Source of the DNA: Alphaproteobacteria bacterium
GTDB lineage: Bacteria; Myxococcota_A; UBA796; GCA-2862545
Assembly: GCA_020632925.1 (NCBI GenBank)
Contig: JACKER010000019.1
Span: 94,202 to 158,201, forward strand
DNA: 64,000 nt
Direction: 5' to 3'
Every line of letters begins with the position of its first letter. Position 1 is the first letter of the stretch. This document shows, piece after piece, positions 48,196-56,560 of this stretch. A program made the translations under genes and the position numbers. The notes beneath the pieces were generated by a model. It did not search any database. It was not told the DNA's origin and worked only from the letters and a program-made list of their open reading frames with translations.

Positions 48196-48915
48196 ATGAG
48201 AACGACCCTGATCCCCCTCCTGCTGCTGGCGTGCGCCGACACCGAAGATCCCGACTTCGACCTCGACGGGCTGGAGAGGGGCGACGAGACGCCGACCCTC
48301 GGCCCCGACGACCACATGGTGATCGGATCGTGCGTCGACGAGGAGTGCCAGGAGATCCGCTTCTCCCTCGCGCCCGAAGCCAAGGCGAGCTGGTCGGTCG
48401 ACGGTCGCGACGCGGGCTTCGGCGACGGCATCGTGCTTCCGGTCTCCGAGGTCCATGGCATCGAGGTGGCCGCGACGCTGTCACCGGAGAACCGCTCCAC
48501 GGCGACCGTCTGGAACCATGGACCGAACACGGTGATCTTCGGCATCATGAACCAGATCAACGCCGAGTCCTGTAAGAAGTTCACGATCCACACGGTGGGT
48601 GGCTGCCTCGTGAACCCGCTCACGGTGACCTTCGAGGGGTTGGCGACGCCCGTCGACTTCCGCCGCGCGAACACCAGCTCAGCGTGGATCTTCGATCCCG
48701 GACCCGCCTGGGGTGGGTGGTGGCCCAACGGCTACAACCCCATCGACCTGCAGCCGTACGAGGACGACCTCGAAGGGCTGGGCTTCCTCTACCAGCTGCC
48801 GTCCAACACCAGCAAGGTGCTGAGCATCAGCCACGACGGCAGCCCCTTCGAGTACCTGGGCGAAGCGAACTGCTCGGCCAGCGGCGTGGCCTCGATCACC
48901 GGCGTCTCGCTCTGA
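48196..48915 (+). CDS. Hypothetical lipoprotein
   Basis: 239 aa. MRTTLIPLLLLACAD carries a lipobox (LLAC, Cys13) and is followed by an acidic stalk (DTEDPDFDLDG). The folded part has several Cys (SCVDEECQEI; ESCKKFTIHTVGGCL), suggesting disulfides, and beta strands such as TVWNHGPNTVIFGIMNQI. No family is recognised. The ATG has a GAGG-type ribosome site. It probably shares the transcript of the FHA regulator, so it may be a target or partner of that signalling. Confidence 0.7.
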   Translation: MRTTLIPLLLLACADTEDPDFDLDGLERGDETPTLGPDDHMVIGSCVDEECQEIRFSLAPEAKASWSVDGRDAGFGDGIVLPVSEVHGIEVAATLSPENRSTATVWNHGPNTVIFGIMNQINAESCKKFTIHTVGGCLVNPLTVTFEGLATPVDFRRANTSSAWIFDPGPAWGGWWPNGYNPIDLQPYEDDLEGLGFLYQLPSNTSKVLSISHDGSPFEYLGEANCSASGVASITGVSL

Positions 48916-48968
48916 GGTTGGCGCCCTCGGTCCGAGCCGTGTAGACACACGGCTTCCGAGGAGGACGG

Positions 48969-50534
48969 ATGGGCGTGTGGTGGCTGGCGGCCGCGTGGGC
49001 CGACGACGCCGATCCATCGCCCGTCGTCGAGGACCCACCGTCCGAGGACGTGGTCGAGCGCACGCTCGCCGAGCAGCAGGCGGCGCTCGAGGACCTCCAG
49101 CAGCAGCTCGCCGAGCTCCAGGTCGCGACGGAGCGGAAGCCCCCGATCACCCTCACCTGGGAGGGCCACCTCCGGATCCGCGGGCAGGCCTACGACCGCC
49201 TGTGGGCCACCGACGGCGATCGGCTCGCGGCGTTCACCACGCAGCGGCTGTGGTTGCGTCCGCGGTTCGACCTGCTTCAGGACGCGGCCCACCTCTGGGT
49301 CGAGGTCCGCGCGCTCGACGACGTCGTGTTCGGTGATGCCGGTGGTGTGACCACACCCCTCGATCCCGCCGAGCCCACCGCGACCGGCATCGACGGCAGC
49401 GACGTCCCCGTGACCGTGGGCCGCGTCTGGACCGAGGTGCGCCTCCCGATCGGGCTGCTGCGCGCGGGGCGGCAGCCGTCGGTCTGGGGGATGGGGCTGC
49501 TCGTCGCGAGCGGCGACAGCTTCGACCAGCCCTTCGGGGAGAGCCGCTGGCCGAGCACCAGCGACCGCATCCAGCTCGAGGTCCGTCCCCTGGGTCTGCT
49601 GAGCGACGCGCTCGGCCGCGAAGACCGCGAGATCCCACTCACCGCCTCGATCGCCGTGGACCGGCTCGTGGAGGACCCGCTCGGCCTGCTGCCCAGCGGT
49701 GACCCGATCCCCCGCGAGCCGGGCTGGTGGGCGGACAGCGACGACGATCTCGCGCGCCTGCTCTACGTCCTGGCCTACGACGGGCGCGGGGTGCGCGCGC
49801 TCGGGACCGAGGGCGACCTGTCCGCCGGGGTCTGGGTCGAGCAACGGCTCCAGCGCGACACCGACACCCACCTGCTCCTCGTGGACGCCGCCGGCCGCGC
49901 GCTGCTGCACCACGTGCTCGTCGAGGGGGAGCTGTTCCGGATGGGGGGCGACACCGGCGGCGACACGGCGGCAATGCTCGGCTGGGGCGCTCGCGGCGGG
50001 GTCGTCCTGGACCACGCGAAGCTCCTCCTCGAGGCAGGGGGTGCGAGCGGCGACGCCGATCCCGGTGACGACGAGCTTCGCGCCGCGTCGCTGCACCCCG
50101 ATCACAACGTCGGGCTGCTGATCTACGAGGAGGTCCTCGCGGCGACCAGCGCGGCCGTCGGGCGGCCGTCGAACGGGGCGGTCCTGTCCTCCCGGTACGT
50201 GTTCCCGACCGCTCACTGGATGCCCGCGCGCGGCGTGGAGCTGCTGGGCGGGTTCCTGATGGCCTGGCCCGACCAGGCGGACGGCATCCTGTTCCAGTGT
50301 CGGCCGACCGACCCCGGGGGGTGCGACACGCCCCCGCTCCTGCGGGCGAGCGAAGGTCCGATCGGCTGGGAGATCGACGGCGGCCTGAAGGTGCGCTGGG
50401 CCGAGGACCACCTCTCGTGGACCCTCGAGGGAGGCTACGCCCAGGTCACGGACCGCGTGCCCCTGCGCGCCGCCGGCCTCGATCCCTCGGGTCGGGTCAC
50501 GACGGTGCAGTCCCGGCTCGGCTGGCACTTCTGA
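48969..50534 (+). CDS. Outer-membrane beta-barrel protein (porin-like)
   Basis: 521 aa. A short signal MGVWWLAAAWADD is followed by an acidic segment and a coiled coil (EQQAALEDLQQQLAELQ, ~32-50), the usual trimerisation or peptidoglycan-spacing element of deltaproteobacterial porins. From ~60 on it has alternating amphipathic strands (ITLTWEGHLRIRGQAYDRLW; LEVRPLGLL; VQSRLGWHF) and a terminal Phe, the BAM recognition signature. WTEVRLPIGLLRAGRQPSVWGMG resembles alginate-export/porin families. The substrate is unknown. The ATG has GAGGAGG upstream; TAGACA at 48942 may be its -10. Confidence 0.8.
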   Translation: MGVWWLAAAWADDADPSPVVEDPPSEDVVERTLAEQQAALEDLQQQLAELQVATERKPPITLTWEGHLRIRGQAYDRLWATDGDRLAAFTTQRLWLRPRFDLLQDAAHLWVEVRALDDVVFGDAGGVTTPLDPAEPTATGIDGSDVPVTVGRVWTEVRLPIGLLRAGRQPSVWGMGLLVASGDSFDQPFGESRWPSTSDRIQLEVRPLGLLSDALGREDREIPLTASIAVDRLVEDPLGLLPSGDPIPREPGWWADSDDDLARLLYVLAYDGRGVRALGTEGDLSAGVWVEQRLQRDTDTHLLLVDAAGRALLHHVLVEGELFRMGGDTGGDTAAMLGWGARGGVVLDHAKLLLEAGGASGDADPGDDELRAASLHPDHNVGLLIYEEVLAATSAAVGRPSNGAVLSSRYVFPTAHWMPARGVELLGGFLMAWPDQADGILFQCRPTDPGGCDTPPLLRASEGPIGWEIDGGLKVRWAEDHLSWTLEGGYAQVTDRVPLRAAGLDPSGRVTTVQSRLGWHF

Positions 50535-50605
50535 CGCTTACGGAGGGTGACGCCGACCGGTCGCGCGCCCCCGCGCGGCGCTACCCGGATCCCGGGAGGT
50601 GTGTC

Positions 50606-51145
50606 GTGGTGACCAGGGGGATCGGGGTGATGGCGTCGTTGGTGTTGCTCGCTGGCTGCCCCACGATGAAGGCGGTGACGTGGAACGTGAACCCGACCAC
50701 GCACGAGGCCGTGCTCCGGCTGCACGACGTGCGGACCGACGACGGGACGGCGACCGACTGGCTGTTCGCGGGCTCGCTGGCCCGGTCGGTGGAGACGGAG
50801 GGTCCCGGGGTGATCGGCTCCGACGGCATCGTCCGCTACGAGCGGGTGGGCGACGCGCTCGACGTCGTCCTACAGCTCACGCTCGACGACGCGGCCATCG
50901 ACGCGCTGTTGCCCCGCTCCGTGAACGCCCGTCTGGTGTGCGCGGACACGGCCGTGCTCGCGACGAACGGCCACGACCTGACGGACACCATCGGTGCGTG
51001 GTGCATCGTCTTCGGTCCCGACGCGCCGCTCTACAGCTGGACGGTCGCCGGGGACGCGGACGGGGACGACGAGAGCCTGCTCGGTGCCTGGCTCTCCGCG
51101 GGCGCCCCGGCGAAGGTCGCGGTCGAGCCGTTCACGCTCGACTGA
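50606..51145 (+). CDS. Hypothetical lipoprotein
   Basis: 179 aa. MVTRGIGVMASLVLLAGC has a basic n-region and a perfect lipobox (LAGC, Cys18). The mature part is a small beta-rich domain (MKAVTWNVNPTTHEAVLRLHDV; YERVGDALDVVLQLTLDDAAID) with a second Cys pair. Unrecognised. The GTG at 50606 has GGGAGG 7 nt upstream. It follows the porin-like gene by 71 bp and ends 4 bp from the convergent operon. Confidence 0.7.
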   Translation: MVTRGIGVMASLVLLAGCPTMKAVTWNVNPTTHEAVLRLHDVRTDDGTATDWLFAGSLARSVETEGPGVIGSDGIVRYERVGDALDVVLQLTLDDAAIDALLPRSVNARLVCADTAVLATNGHDLTDTIGAWCIVFGPDAPLYSWTVAGDADGDDESLLGAWLSAGAPAKVAVEPFTLD

Positions 51146-51149
51146 GCGA

Positions 51150-52067
51150 TCAGTTCCCCGCGAACGGGTCGATCAGATCCGTGGTCCGCACCGTGTCGGG
51201 CGCGGGCGCCGGGGCCGGGGCGGGTGCGGGTGCGGGTGCGGGCTTCGGTCGCGCTCGGGGCGTGGGCGGAGTGGGGCGGGACGCGACCGGAGCAGGTGCT
51301 GGCGGCGGCGCGACGACCGGCTCGGGTTCCGGCTCCGGCTCCGGCACGGGAGCGGGAGCGGGAGCGGGAGCGGGAGCGGGAGCGGGAGCGGGGGGTGGCG
51401 TGGGGACGGAGACGGCGCCGACGCCACGAGCGGGTGTCGGGGCAGCGACCACCTCCGAGGCAGACGGCGAGACCAGCGCCGCCATGCCGACGCCGACGCC
51501 CGTGCAGGCCATCACCGCCAGCACGAAGCCACCGCCGATGGCCATCCACAGCATCGGACCACCGCGGGAGGGCTTCACGAACCGGTCCGGCGGGATGACG
51601 CGCTCCTCCTCCAGGAGGCGCCGGGCGAGCGTGCTCGAGTCCACCACCGCACGTCGACGTCCGGACGAGTCCCCGCTCGCGAGCGAGGGGCGCTCCATCG
51701 AGCGGCTGTGGAGCACGATCTCGGGGTCGCTGTACTCGTCGAGGGGCACGTCCTCCACCACGCTGCGCGCCGGCGGGACGTAGGGCGGCGGAGGCGGAGG
51801 CTCCACCGCCATCTGGGGACCGGAGAGGTCCTCGTCGCTCGGCACGTCACCGATCATCGCGATGCCGGGCAGCTCGACGCGTTGCTCGATCGAGCGGATC
51901 GCCTCGGCTTCGAGCGTGCGCGCCGAGAGCTCGCCCGTGGCCTGGACGTCGTCGGGGTGCACCACGAACTCTTCGAGGCAGGCCGGACAGGTGATCCGCG
52001 CACCCCGGTGATCCAGCGCGCGCCGGATCCGGTAGCGGGTGTCACAGGCCGGGCAGACCGCGATCAT
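51150..52067 (-). CDS. Zinc-ribbon single-pass membrane protein with long Ala-Pro rod
   Basis: 305 aa, last gene of a four-gene operon. The N-terminal MJ0042-type zinc ribbon has CPACDTRY and CPACLEEF. A disordered cytoplasmic stretch with PPPPPPYVPP follows, then one helix (~178-200, MLWMAIGGGFVLAVMACTGVG). About 90 residues of Pro/Ala/Glu repeats would extend through the periplasm and end in TTDLIDPFAGN. The end resembles that of the operon's kinase (TSDLKDPWSH). ATG start overlapping the upstream stop (TGATG). Zinc ribbon plus rod is reminiscent of myxobacterial envelope-spanning proteins, but no specific family was identified. Confidence 0.82.
   Translation of the reverse strand: MIAVCPACDTRYRIRRALDHRGARITCPACLEEFVVHPDDVQATGELSARTLEAEAIRSIEQRVELPGIAMIGDVPSDEDLSGPQMAVEPPPPPPYVPPARSVVEDVPLDEYSDPEIVLHSRSMERPSLASGDSSGRRRAVVDSSTLARRLLEEERVIPPDRFVKPSRGGPMLWMAIGGGFVLAVMACTGVGVGMAALVSPSASEVVAAPTPARGVGAVSVPTPPPAPAPAPAPAPAPAPVPEPEPEPEPVVAPPPAPAPVASRPTPPTPRARPKPAPAPAPAPAPAPAPDTVRTTDLIDPFAGN
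51348..51390. repeat. In-frame hexanucleotide repeat (Ala-Pro rod)
   Basis: About seven copies of GGGAGC on the plus strand, encoding Ala-Pro on the minus strand in the zinc-ribbon protein. A related 6-bp repeat at 51326-51343 encodes Pro-Glu. Length could vary by slippage without a frameshift. Confidence 0.85.
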
Positions 52068-53560
52068 CAGTCCACCGGGAAGGCGGTCCAACCCGCCCAC
52101 CAGGCAGCGCCCTGCGTGGTGCCGGGCCGGATCGCGCCGACGTAGGTCGCGGAGACGTCGAAGAACTCGTCCGCCGGCGGCGTCGCGGCACCCGACGCGG
52201 CCGCGGAGCCGGCGTCGGGGACCCACCGGGCCGGCGGATCGAGCAGCCACCCGGGAGCGGCGGCCGTCGGGACCTCGGTGGGGGGAGGCAGCACCTCGTC
52301 CCCGAGTCGGTTCGCGTAGGACGGGAAGTCCAGCCAGACCTGCTCGTCGAAGCCACCGTCGTCGTCGGTCGTGTCGGGATCGACCCACACGTCGCCGGTC
52401 GGCCCGATGTCGAAGAACACGCTGTTCGTGATCTTGAGCTGCTGCGACGTGATCATGTCGACGGTGGGCGGGTGCTCCACGTCGACGCCGCGGATCGGCT
52501 GCCACCCGACGAGCACGTTGCGCAGCGTGCCGCCCGTGCCCTCCTTGAGGTCCATCGCCGACTGGGCGGCCGTCGGGTCGGCGCTGCCGAGCAGGGTGAG
52601 GTTGTACAGCGTGGGCGTGGAGTAGGGCGTGTGGTTGGTGTCGAAGATCCCGTCCGGCGTGCCGGCCGGGAGCTCGTCGGTGACGTAGCCGTCGGCCTCG
52701 ATCCCCTCGTCGCCGTTCTTCGTGACCGAGGGATCGGGGTGCGTCGGGTACTGCTGGGCCAGGAGGAACTGGGCCCTGCCTCGCCAGCCCTCGTCCCAGT
52801 CGAGCGAGTCGTCGCCCGCCCCGGTGATCACGACGTACTTGAGGTCGACCGTCCCGCCGAAGATCTCGATCCCGTCGTCGAGGCCGCGGTGGACCTGGAT
52901 GTGGCGGAGGAAGGTGGACGAGCCGCAGCCCCCCAGCGTGAGCCCGTTGAGCTCGTTGCCGTCGAACACCTCGAAGCCGGCGAATTCGATGCGGACGTAG
53001 TCGAGCGCGCCGCAGTTCGACGCGTCGTCGCTGCCGCCGTACTGCGCTCGTGGCTCGTCGCCGACCACGCCCTCGATCTGGCGCGGGAGCGACTTGTTCA
53101 CGGACGCGTTCCCGAGCAGCACCAGACCGCCCCAGTCGCCCGGCCGCCGGCTCCCCGGCTCCTTGACGCTCGTGAACACGATCGGCTGGCTGGCCGTCCC
53201 CCGCGCCTCGATCCGCGCGTCCCGCGAGACGACGAGCGAGGACTCCGCGTTGCCGAGGATGGTCGTCCCGGGCTCGATCGTGAGCACGGCGTTGCCCTCG
53301 ACGTAGATCGTGGCGCGGTTCGCGAGCTCGTAGACCTTGTCGGCGGTCCACGTGGTGTTCTGGGTGATGGAGTCGGTGACCAGCACCACGTCCTGGACGG
53401 TACCGGTGTGCGTGGGCTCGGTCGTGCCGGTGTCGCCGGTCGGACCGTCGGTCTCCGTGTCGGAGGTGTCGGTCGTGGCGTCGGTGGGCGTGTCGCTGGG
53501 CCCGGGCCAGGGTCCGAGGCAACCGGCGAGGGTCAGGGTGAGCAGGGGCAGGTGGCGCAT
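52067..53560 (-). CDS. Lipoprotein with parallel beta-helix domain
   Basis: 497 aa. MRHLPLLTLTLAGC has a perfect lipobox (Cys14) followed by a Thr/Asp/Gly stalk (TDATTDTSDTETDGPTGDTG). The main body has right-handed beta-helix character: ANRATIYVEGNAVLTIEPGT, SLVVSRDARIEARG, PIVFTSVKEPGSRRPGDWGG and HIQVHRGLDDGIEIFGGTVD. It resembles a widespread uncharacterised family of surface lipoproteins found in Myxococcota and Bacteroidota. Its four Cys include a CGALDYVRIEFAGFE segment. Translational coupling on both sides (TGATG) places it firmly in the kinase operon. Confidence 0.82.
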   Translation of the reverse strand: MRHLPLLTLTLAGCLGPWPGPSDTPTDATTDTSDTETDGPTGDTGTTEPTHTGTVQDVVLVTDSITQNTTWTADKVYELANRATIYVEGNAVLTIEPGTTILGNAESSLVVSRDARIEARGTASQPIVFTSVKEPGSRRPGDWGGLVLLGNASVNKSLPRQIEGVVGDEPRAQYGGSDDASNCGALDYVRIEFAGFEVFDGNELNGLTLGGCGSSTFLRHIQVHRGLDDGIEIFGGTVDLKYVVITGAGDDSLDWDEGWRGRAQFLLAQQYPTHPDPSVTKNGDEGIEADGYVTDELPAGTPDGIFDTNHTPYSTPTLYNLTLLGSADPTAAQSAMDLKEGTGGTLRNVLVGWQPIRGVDVEHPPTVDMITSQQLKITNSVFFDIGPTGDVWVDPDTTDDDGGFDEQVWLDFPSYANRLGDEVLPPPTEVPTAAAPGWLLDPPARWVPDAGSAAASGAATPPADEFFDVSATYVGAIRPGTTQGAAWWAGWTAFPVD

Positions 53561-54300
53561 CAGAAGCTCCCGGCCACGACGGCGCCGCCCCCGGCGGCGG
53601 TCGGACCAGCGGTGACGGTGATGGTCTGCTTCGCGGGGAGCGCGAACGAGAGGACCGCGAGGCCCGCTCCAACGCCCGCCAGCGGCACGGACAGGTTGTT
53701 GAGCATGCGGGCGCCCGCGTAGGCCTCGTCGTCCCCGTCCTCGACGAAGGTCTTCCCGTTGACGTACGTGATGCCTGCGGTCGTGCCGAAGGCGCCGGCG
53801 ACGACCGCCCCCGTACCGAGCAGCACCCACTTCGCGGTGTTGGGGCGCGTGATCGTGGTGGGGACCGGCGCGGGCGCGGGGGCCGGCATCGGCGCCGGGG
53901 CGGGCGCGGGGGCCGGGACGGGGCTGGCGGCCTGCTGTTCGTCGATCCGGCGCTCCAGCGACCGCAGCCGACGCTCGAGCGTGTCCTTCTCGGTCTCGTC
54001 GGCGTACACCCGGTAGCGGTTCAGCGTGTCGTAGGACGCCTGCAGGTCGCCGTTGCGCTCCTGCGCGTTCGCGATGTTGAACAACAGCTTGGGGTTGTGA
54101 GACAGGTCGTAGGACGCCTGGAACGCCTCGATCGCCTGGTCGTACAACCCCTCGTCGTACAAGGCGGCGCCGTTCTTGTACAGCTGCATCGCGCGCTCGA
54201 GATCGGCCTCGCTCGCGGCCGGAGCGGCGGTCTCGGTGGGCGCGGGCGCTGGAGCGGGCTCCTCGGCGCGTGCGGCCAGCATCCAGAGGGTGACGAACAT
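53560..54300 (-). CDS. TPR protein with Ala-Pro linker and hydrophobic C-terminus
   Basis: 246 aa. A short signal (MFVTLWMLAARAEEP) is followed by TPR repeats (~35-105: LYKNGAALYDEGLYDQAIEAFQASYDLSHNPKLLFNIANAQ), a charged helix (LERRLRSLERRIDEQQ), a PAPAPAP linker (~125-150), and two Gly/Ala-rich hydrophobic segments (KWVLLGTGAVVAGAFGTTAG; LSVPLAGVGAGLAVLSFALP). Proteins of this architecture often sit next to Ser/Thr kinases in Myxococcota and are probably periplasmic and membrane-anchored. Coupled at both ends by TGATG. Confidence 0.83.
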   Translation of the reverse strand: MFVTLWMLAARAEEPAPAPAPTETAAPAASEADLERAMQLYKNGAALYDEGLYDQAIEAFQASYDLSHNPKLLFNIANAQERNGDLQASYDTLNRYRVYADETEKDTLERRLRSLERRIDEQQAASPVPAPAPAPAPMPAPAPAPVPTTITRPNTAKWVLLGTGAVVAGAFGTTAGITYVNGKTFVEDGDDEAYAGARMLNNLSVPLAGVGAGLAVLSFALPAKQTITVTAGPTAAGGGAVVAGSF

Positions 54301-55745
54301 CAGTGACTCCAGGGGTCCTTGAGATCGGAGGTGCCGACCGCCGGGGCGGCGGGCGCCGGGGCGGCGGGCGCCGGCTCCACGGGCACCGGAACGGGCGCGG
54401 GCGCCGGGCGCGGGGCGGTGCGCGGCACCGGATCCCGAGCGCGAACGGGCGCCGGACGCGGGGGTGCGGTCGGTGCGACCGGCGCGGGCTCGGGCGCCGG
54501 CGCGGGCGCAGCGGGGACCGGCGCCACCGGCACGGGCTCGGGCGCCACCGGCGGCGCGGGGGATGGCACCTCGATCGCCGGAACCGGCGGCGTCGAGGGG
54601 ACGACGTCGGCGATGGTGGGCGCGGGCGGCGGCGCGACCGGGCGGGCGAGCCACCAGTAGCCGCCGAACCCGAGGATCCCGGCGCCGACGAGGCAGCCCA
54701 GCACGAGCATGGCGATCCCGGCGCCACGCAGCATCCCCAGCGCGCGCGTCCGGGTCGACGGCGGGACTGGCGTGCGCCCGTAGATCGCTTCGGGCAGCAC
54801 CAGGCGACCCCGATCGATCGAGAGCTGTGCGAGCTCGGCGGTGGTGTCGTCGAGCAGCGCCGCCTCGCAGAGCTTGAGCGCGCGCTGCAGCTCGCGCACG
54901 TTGACGAAGCGCTGGTCGGGCTCCTTCTCGAGGCAGCGGGCGACGGTCCACTCGAGACACGCCGGGACGTCGACGGCCGGCGCGACCTGGCGCAGCGCCC
55001 GCGGCGGGTCGGTGAGGTGTGCCATCAGGACGGCGGCCGGCTGGCCCTCGTCGAAGGGGAACCCACCCGTGATCGCGTGGAACAGCACCACGCCGAGCGC
55101 GTAGATGTCGCAGCGCTGGTCCACCTTGCGGCCGCGGATCTGCTCGGGCGCCATGTACATCGGCGTCCCGACCATCATGTTGTCGCCGGTCATGTGGACG
55201 GCGTCTTCCATCTCCTTGACCAGGCCGAAGTCGACGACCTTCACGAGGTCCTCGCCGTCCTGATCGCGCGCGATCATCACGTTGGCGGGCTTCAGGTCGC
55301 GGTGGACCTTCCCGCGCTCGTGGGCCTCGTCGAGCGATCCGCAGATCTGGCGGGTGATCCGCACCGCCCGCAGCGGATCCATCGGCCCGCCACGCAGGAT
55401 CTCGCGCAGCGTCGGGCCGTCGACGAACTCCATCACGAGGTAGGTCAGGCCGTCGTGGACACCGAAGTCGAACACCCGCACGGTGTTCGGGTGCGACAGG
55501 CCCGACAGCAGCGAGGCCTCGCGCAGGAAGCGCTCGCGGTGACGGTTCGCGGCCGTGGCCGAGGTGTCGCCGGCCCGGATGTCGAGCACCTTGACCGCGA
55601 CCTTGCGCCCGAGCGGCTCCTGGATGGCCTCGTAGACCACGCCCATCGACCCTCGCGCGATGGGACGCCCGATGGCGTACCGGTCGGCGATGCGTTGTCC
55701 CTGCAAGGACTCCACCGATGTTGGCTGGGAAGCGACGTCGGCCAT
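54300..55745 (-). CDS. Membrane Ser/Thr protein kinase with Ala-Pro-rich extracytoplasmic tail
   Basis: 481 aa, first gene of the operon. Kinase domain ~20-290: ARGSMGVVYEA loop, VAVKVLD lysine, VHRDLKPANVM, VVDFGLVK and YMAPEQIRG, complete. A helical region follows, then one transmembrane helix (~345-370, AMLVLGCLVGAGILGFGGYWW), then ~105 residues of Pro/Ala/Val repeats ending in GTSDLKDPWSH. The tail has no folded sensor, so it is probably a rod that presents the terminal peptide to a partner. The ATG at 55745 was chosen over an upstream extension. There is no ribosome site; TACAAC begins 12 nt upstream. Confidence 0.9.
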   Translation of the reverse strand: MADVASQPTSVESLQGQRIADRYAIGRPIARGSMGVVYEAIQEPLGRKVAVKVLDIRAGDTSATAANRHRERFLREASLLSGLSHPNTVRVFDFGVHDGLTYLVMEFVDGPTLREILRGGPMDPLRAVRITRQICGSLDEAHERGKVHRDLKPANVMIARDQDGEDLVKVVDFGLVKEMEDAVHMTGDNMMVGTPMYMAPEQIRGRKVDQRCDIYALGVVLFHAITGGFPFDEGQPAAVLMAHLTDPPRALRQVAPAVDVPACLEWTVARCLEKEPDQRFVNVRELQRALKLCEAALLDDTTAELAQLSIDRGRLVLPEAIYGRTPVPPSTRTRALGMLRGAGIAMLVLGCLVGAGILGFGGYWWLARPVAPPPAPTIADVVPSTPPVPAIEVPSPAPPVAPEPVPVAPVPAAPAPAPEPAPVAPTAPPRPAPVRARDPVPRTAPRPAPAPVPVPVEPAPAAPAPAAPAVGTSDLKDPWSH

Positions 55746-55751
55746 CACGCC

Positions 55752-55757
55752 GTTGTA
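55752..55757 (-). promoter_or_regulatory. -10-like element of the kinase operon
   Basis: On the minus strand TACAAC begins exactly 12 nt before the ATG at 55745. It departs from TAnnnT in the last base. There is no Shine-Dalgarno sequence. Confidence 0.35.
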
Positions 55758-55855
55758 AGTGAGCTGACGGCCCCGTCCCAGGCCTGGGGAGGGGCACGAC
55801 CGGGTCAACTCGGTGACAGGAATGTGGCACGGGTCGCGCGAGGCGGCCCATTGGA

Positions 55856-55861
55856 TAGCGT
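55856..55861 (+). promoter_or_regulatory. -10-like element, leaderless start predicted
   Basis: TAGCGT begins exactly 12 nt before the GTG at 55868. Confidence 0.5.
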
Positions 55862-55867
55862 CGAGGG

Positions 55868-56560
55868 GTGCACCGACTGCTGCTGGTCGAAGACGAGCCG
55901 GACCTCCTGGAGCCGACGCGGGCTGCGTTGAACGCGCTCGGCTGCGAGGTCCGCGTGGCCACGACCGGGTCCGAGGCGCTCATCGCCGCCGCGGAGGACC
56001 CACCGCCCGACATGGTGCTGCTGGACCTGATGCTTCCGGACCAGACCGGGATCGCCGTGTGCCACAAGCTCCGCGACGACCCGCGCACCTCGCACGTGCC
56101 GATCATCATCGTCTCCGCGCGGACCGACGAGTACGACCGCGTCATCGGCTTCGAAGCGGGCGCGGACGACTACATCACGAAGCCCTACTCGCTCCGGGAG
56201 CTCACGCTTCGCGTCCAGGCGCTCCTGCGCAGGGCTCCGGTGACCGCAGCGACGACCGAGGCGGACCACGACGAGTCCCTGGTGCTCGATCCGGTGGCCC
56301 ACCGCGCGACGCTCTTCGGCGAGGAGCTCGGGCTCACCGTCGTCGAGTTCCGGATGCTCTCCACCTTCGTCGCGAACCGCGGCAAGGCGCTGACCCGCGA
56401 GCAGCTCTGCCTCGCGACCTGGGGTCAGCAGTACGCGATCTCCGTGCGAGCGGTGGATACGAACATCAAGCGGCTACGACAGAAGCTCGGCACCGCCGGA
56501 CGCTCCCTCGAGACCATCCGGGGCGTCGGGTACCGGTGGACGGGAGGGACCACGACGTGA
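55868..56560 (+). CDS. OmpR/PhoB-type response regulator
   Basis: 230 aa. The receiver has the acidic pair in LLLVEDEPD, phospho-acceptor Asp53 in LLDLMLPD, Ser in IVSARTDEY and Lys in YITKPYSLRE. The winged-helix DNA-binding domain (~135-228) includes LTVVEFRMLSTFVANRGKALTREQL, SVRAVDTNIKRLRQKLG and IRGVGYRW. It is PhoB-like in domain order. GTG start without a clear ribosome site. The stop overlaps the kinase start (GTGA). It is divergent from the Ser/Thr kinase operon (~120 bp), which it may regulate. Confidence 0.92.
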   Translation: MHRLLLVEDEPDLLEPTRAALNALGCEVRVATTGSEALIAAAEDPPPDMVLLDLMLPDQTGIAVCHKLRDDPRTSHVPIIIVSARTDEYDRVIGFEAGADDYITKPYSLRELTLRVQALLRRAPVTAATTEADHDESLVLDPVAHRATLFGEELGLTVVEFRMLSTFVANRGKALTREQLCLATWGQQYAISVRAVDTNIKRLRQKLGTAGRSLETIRGVGYRWTGGTTT

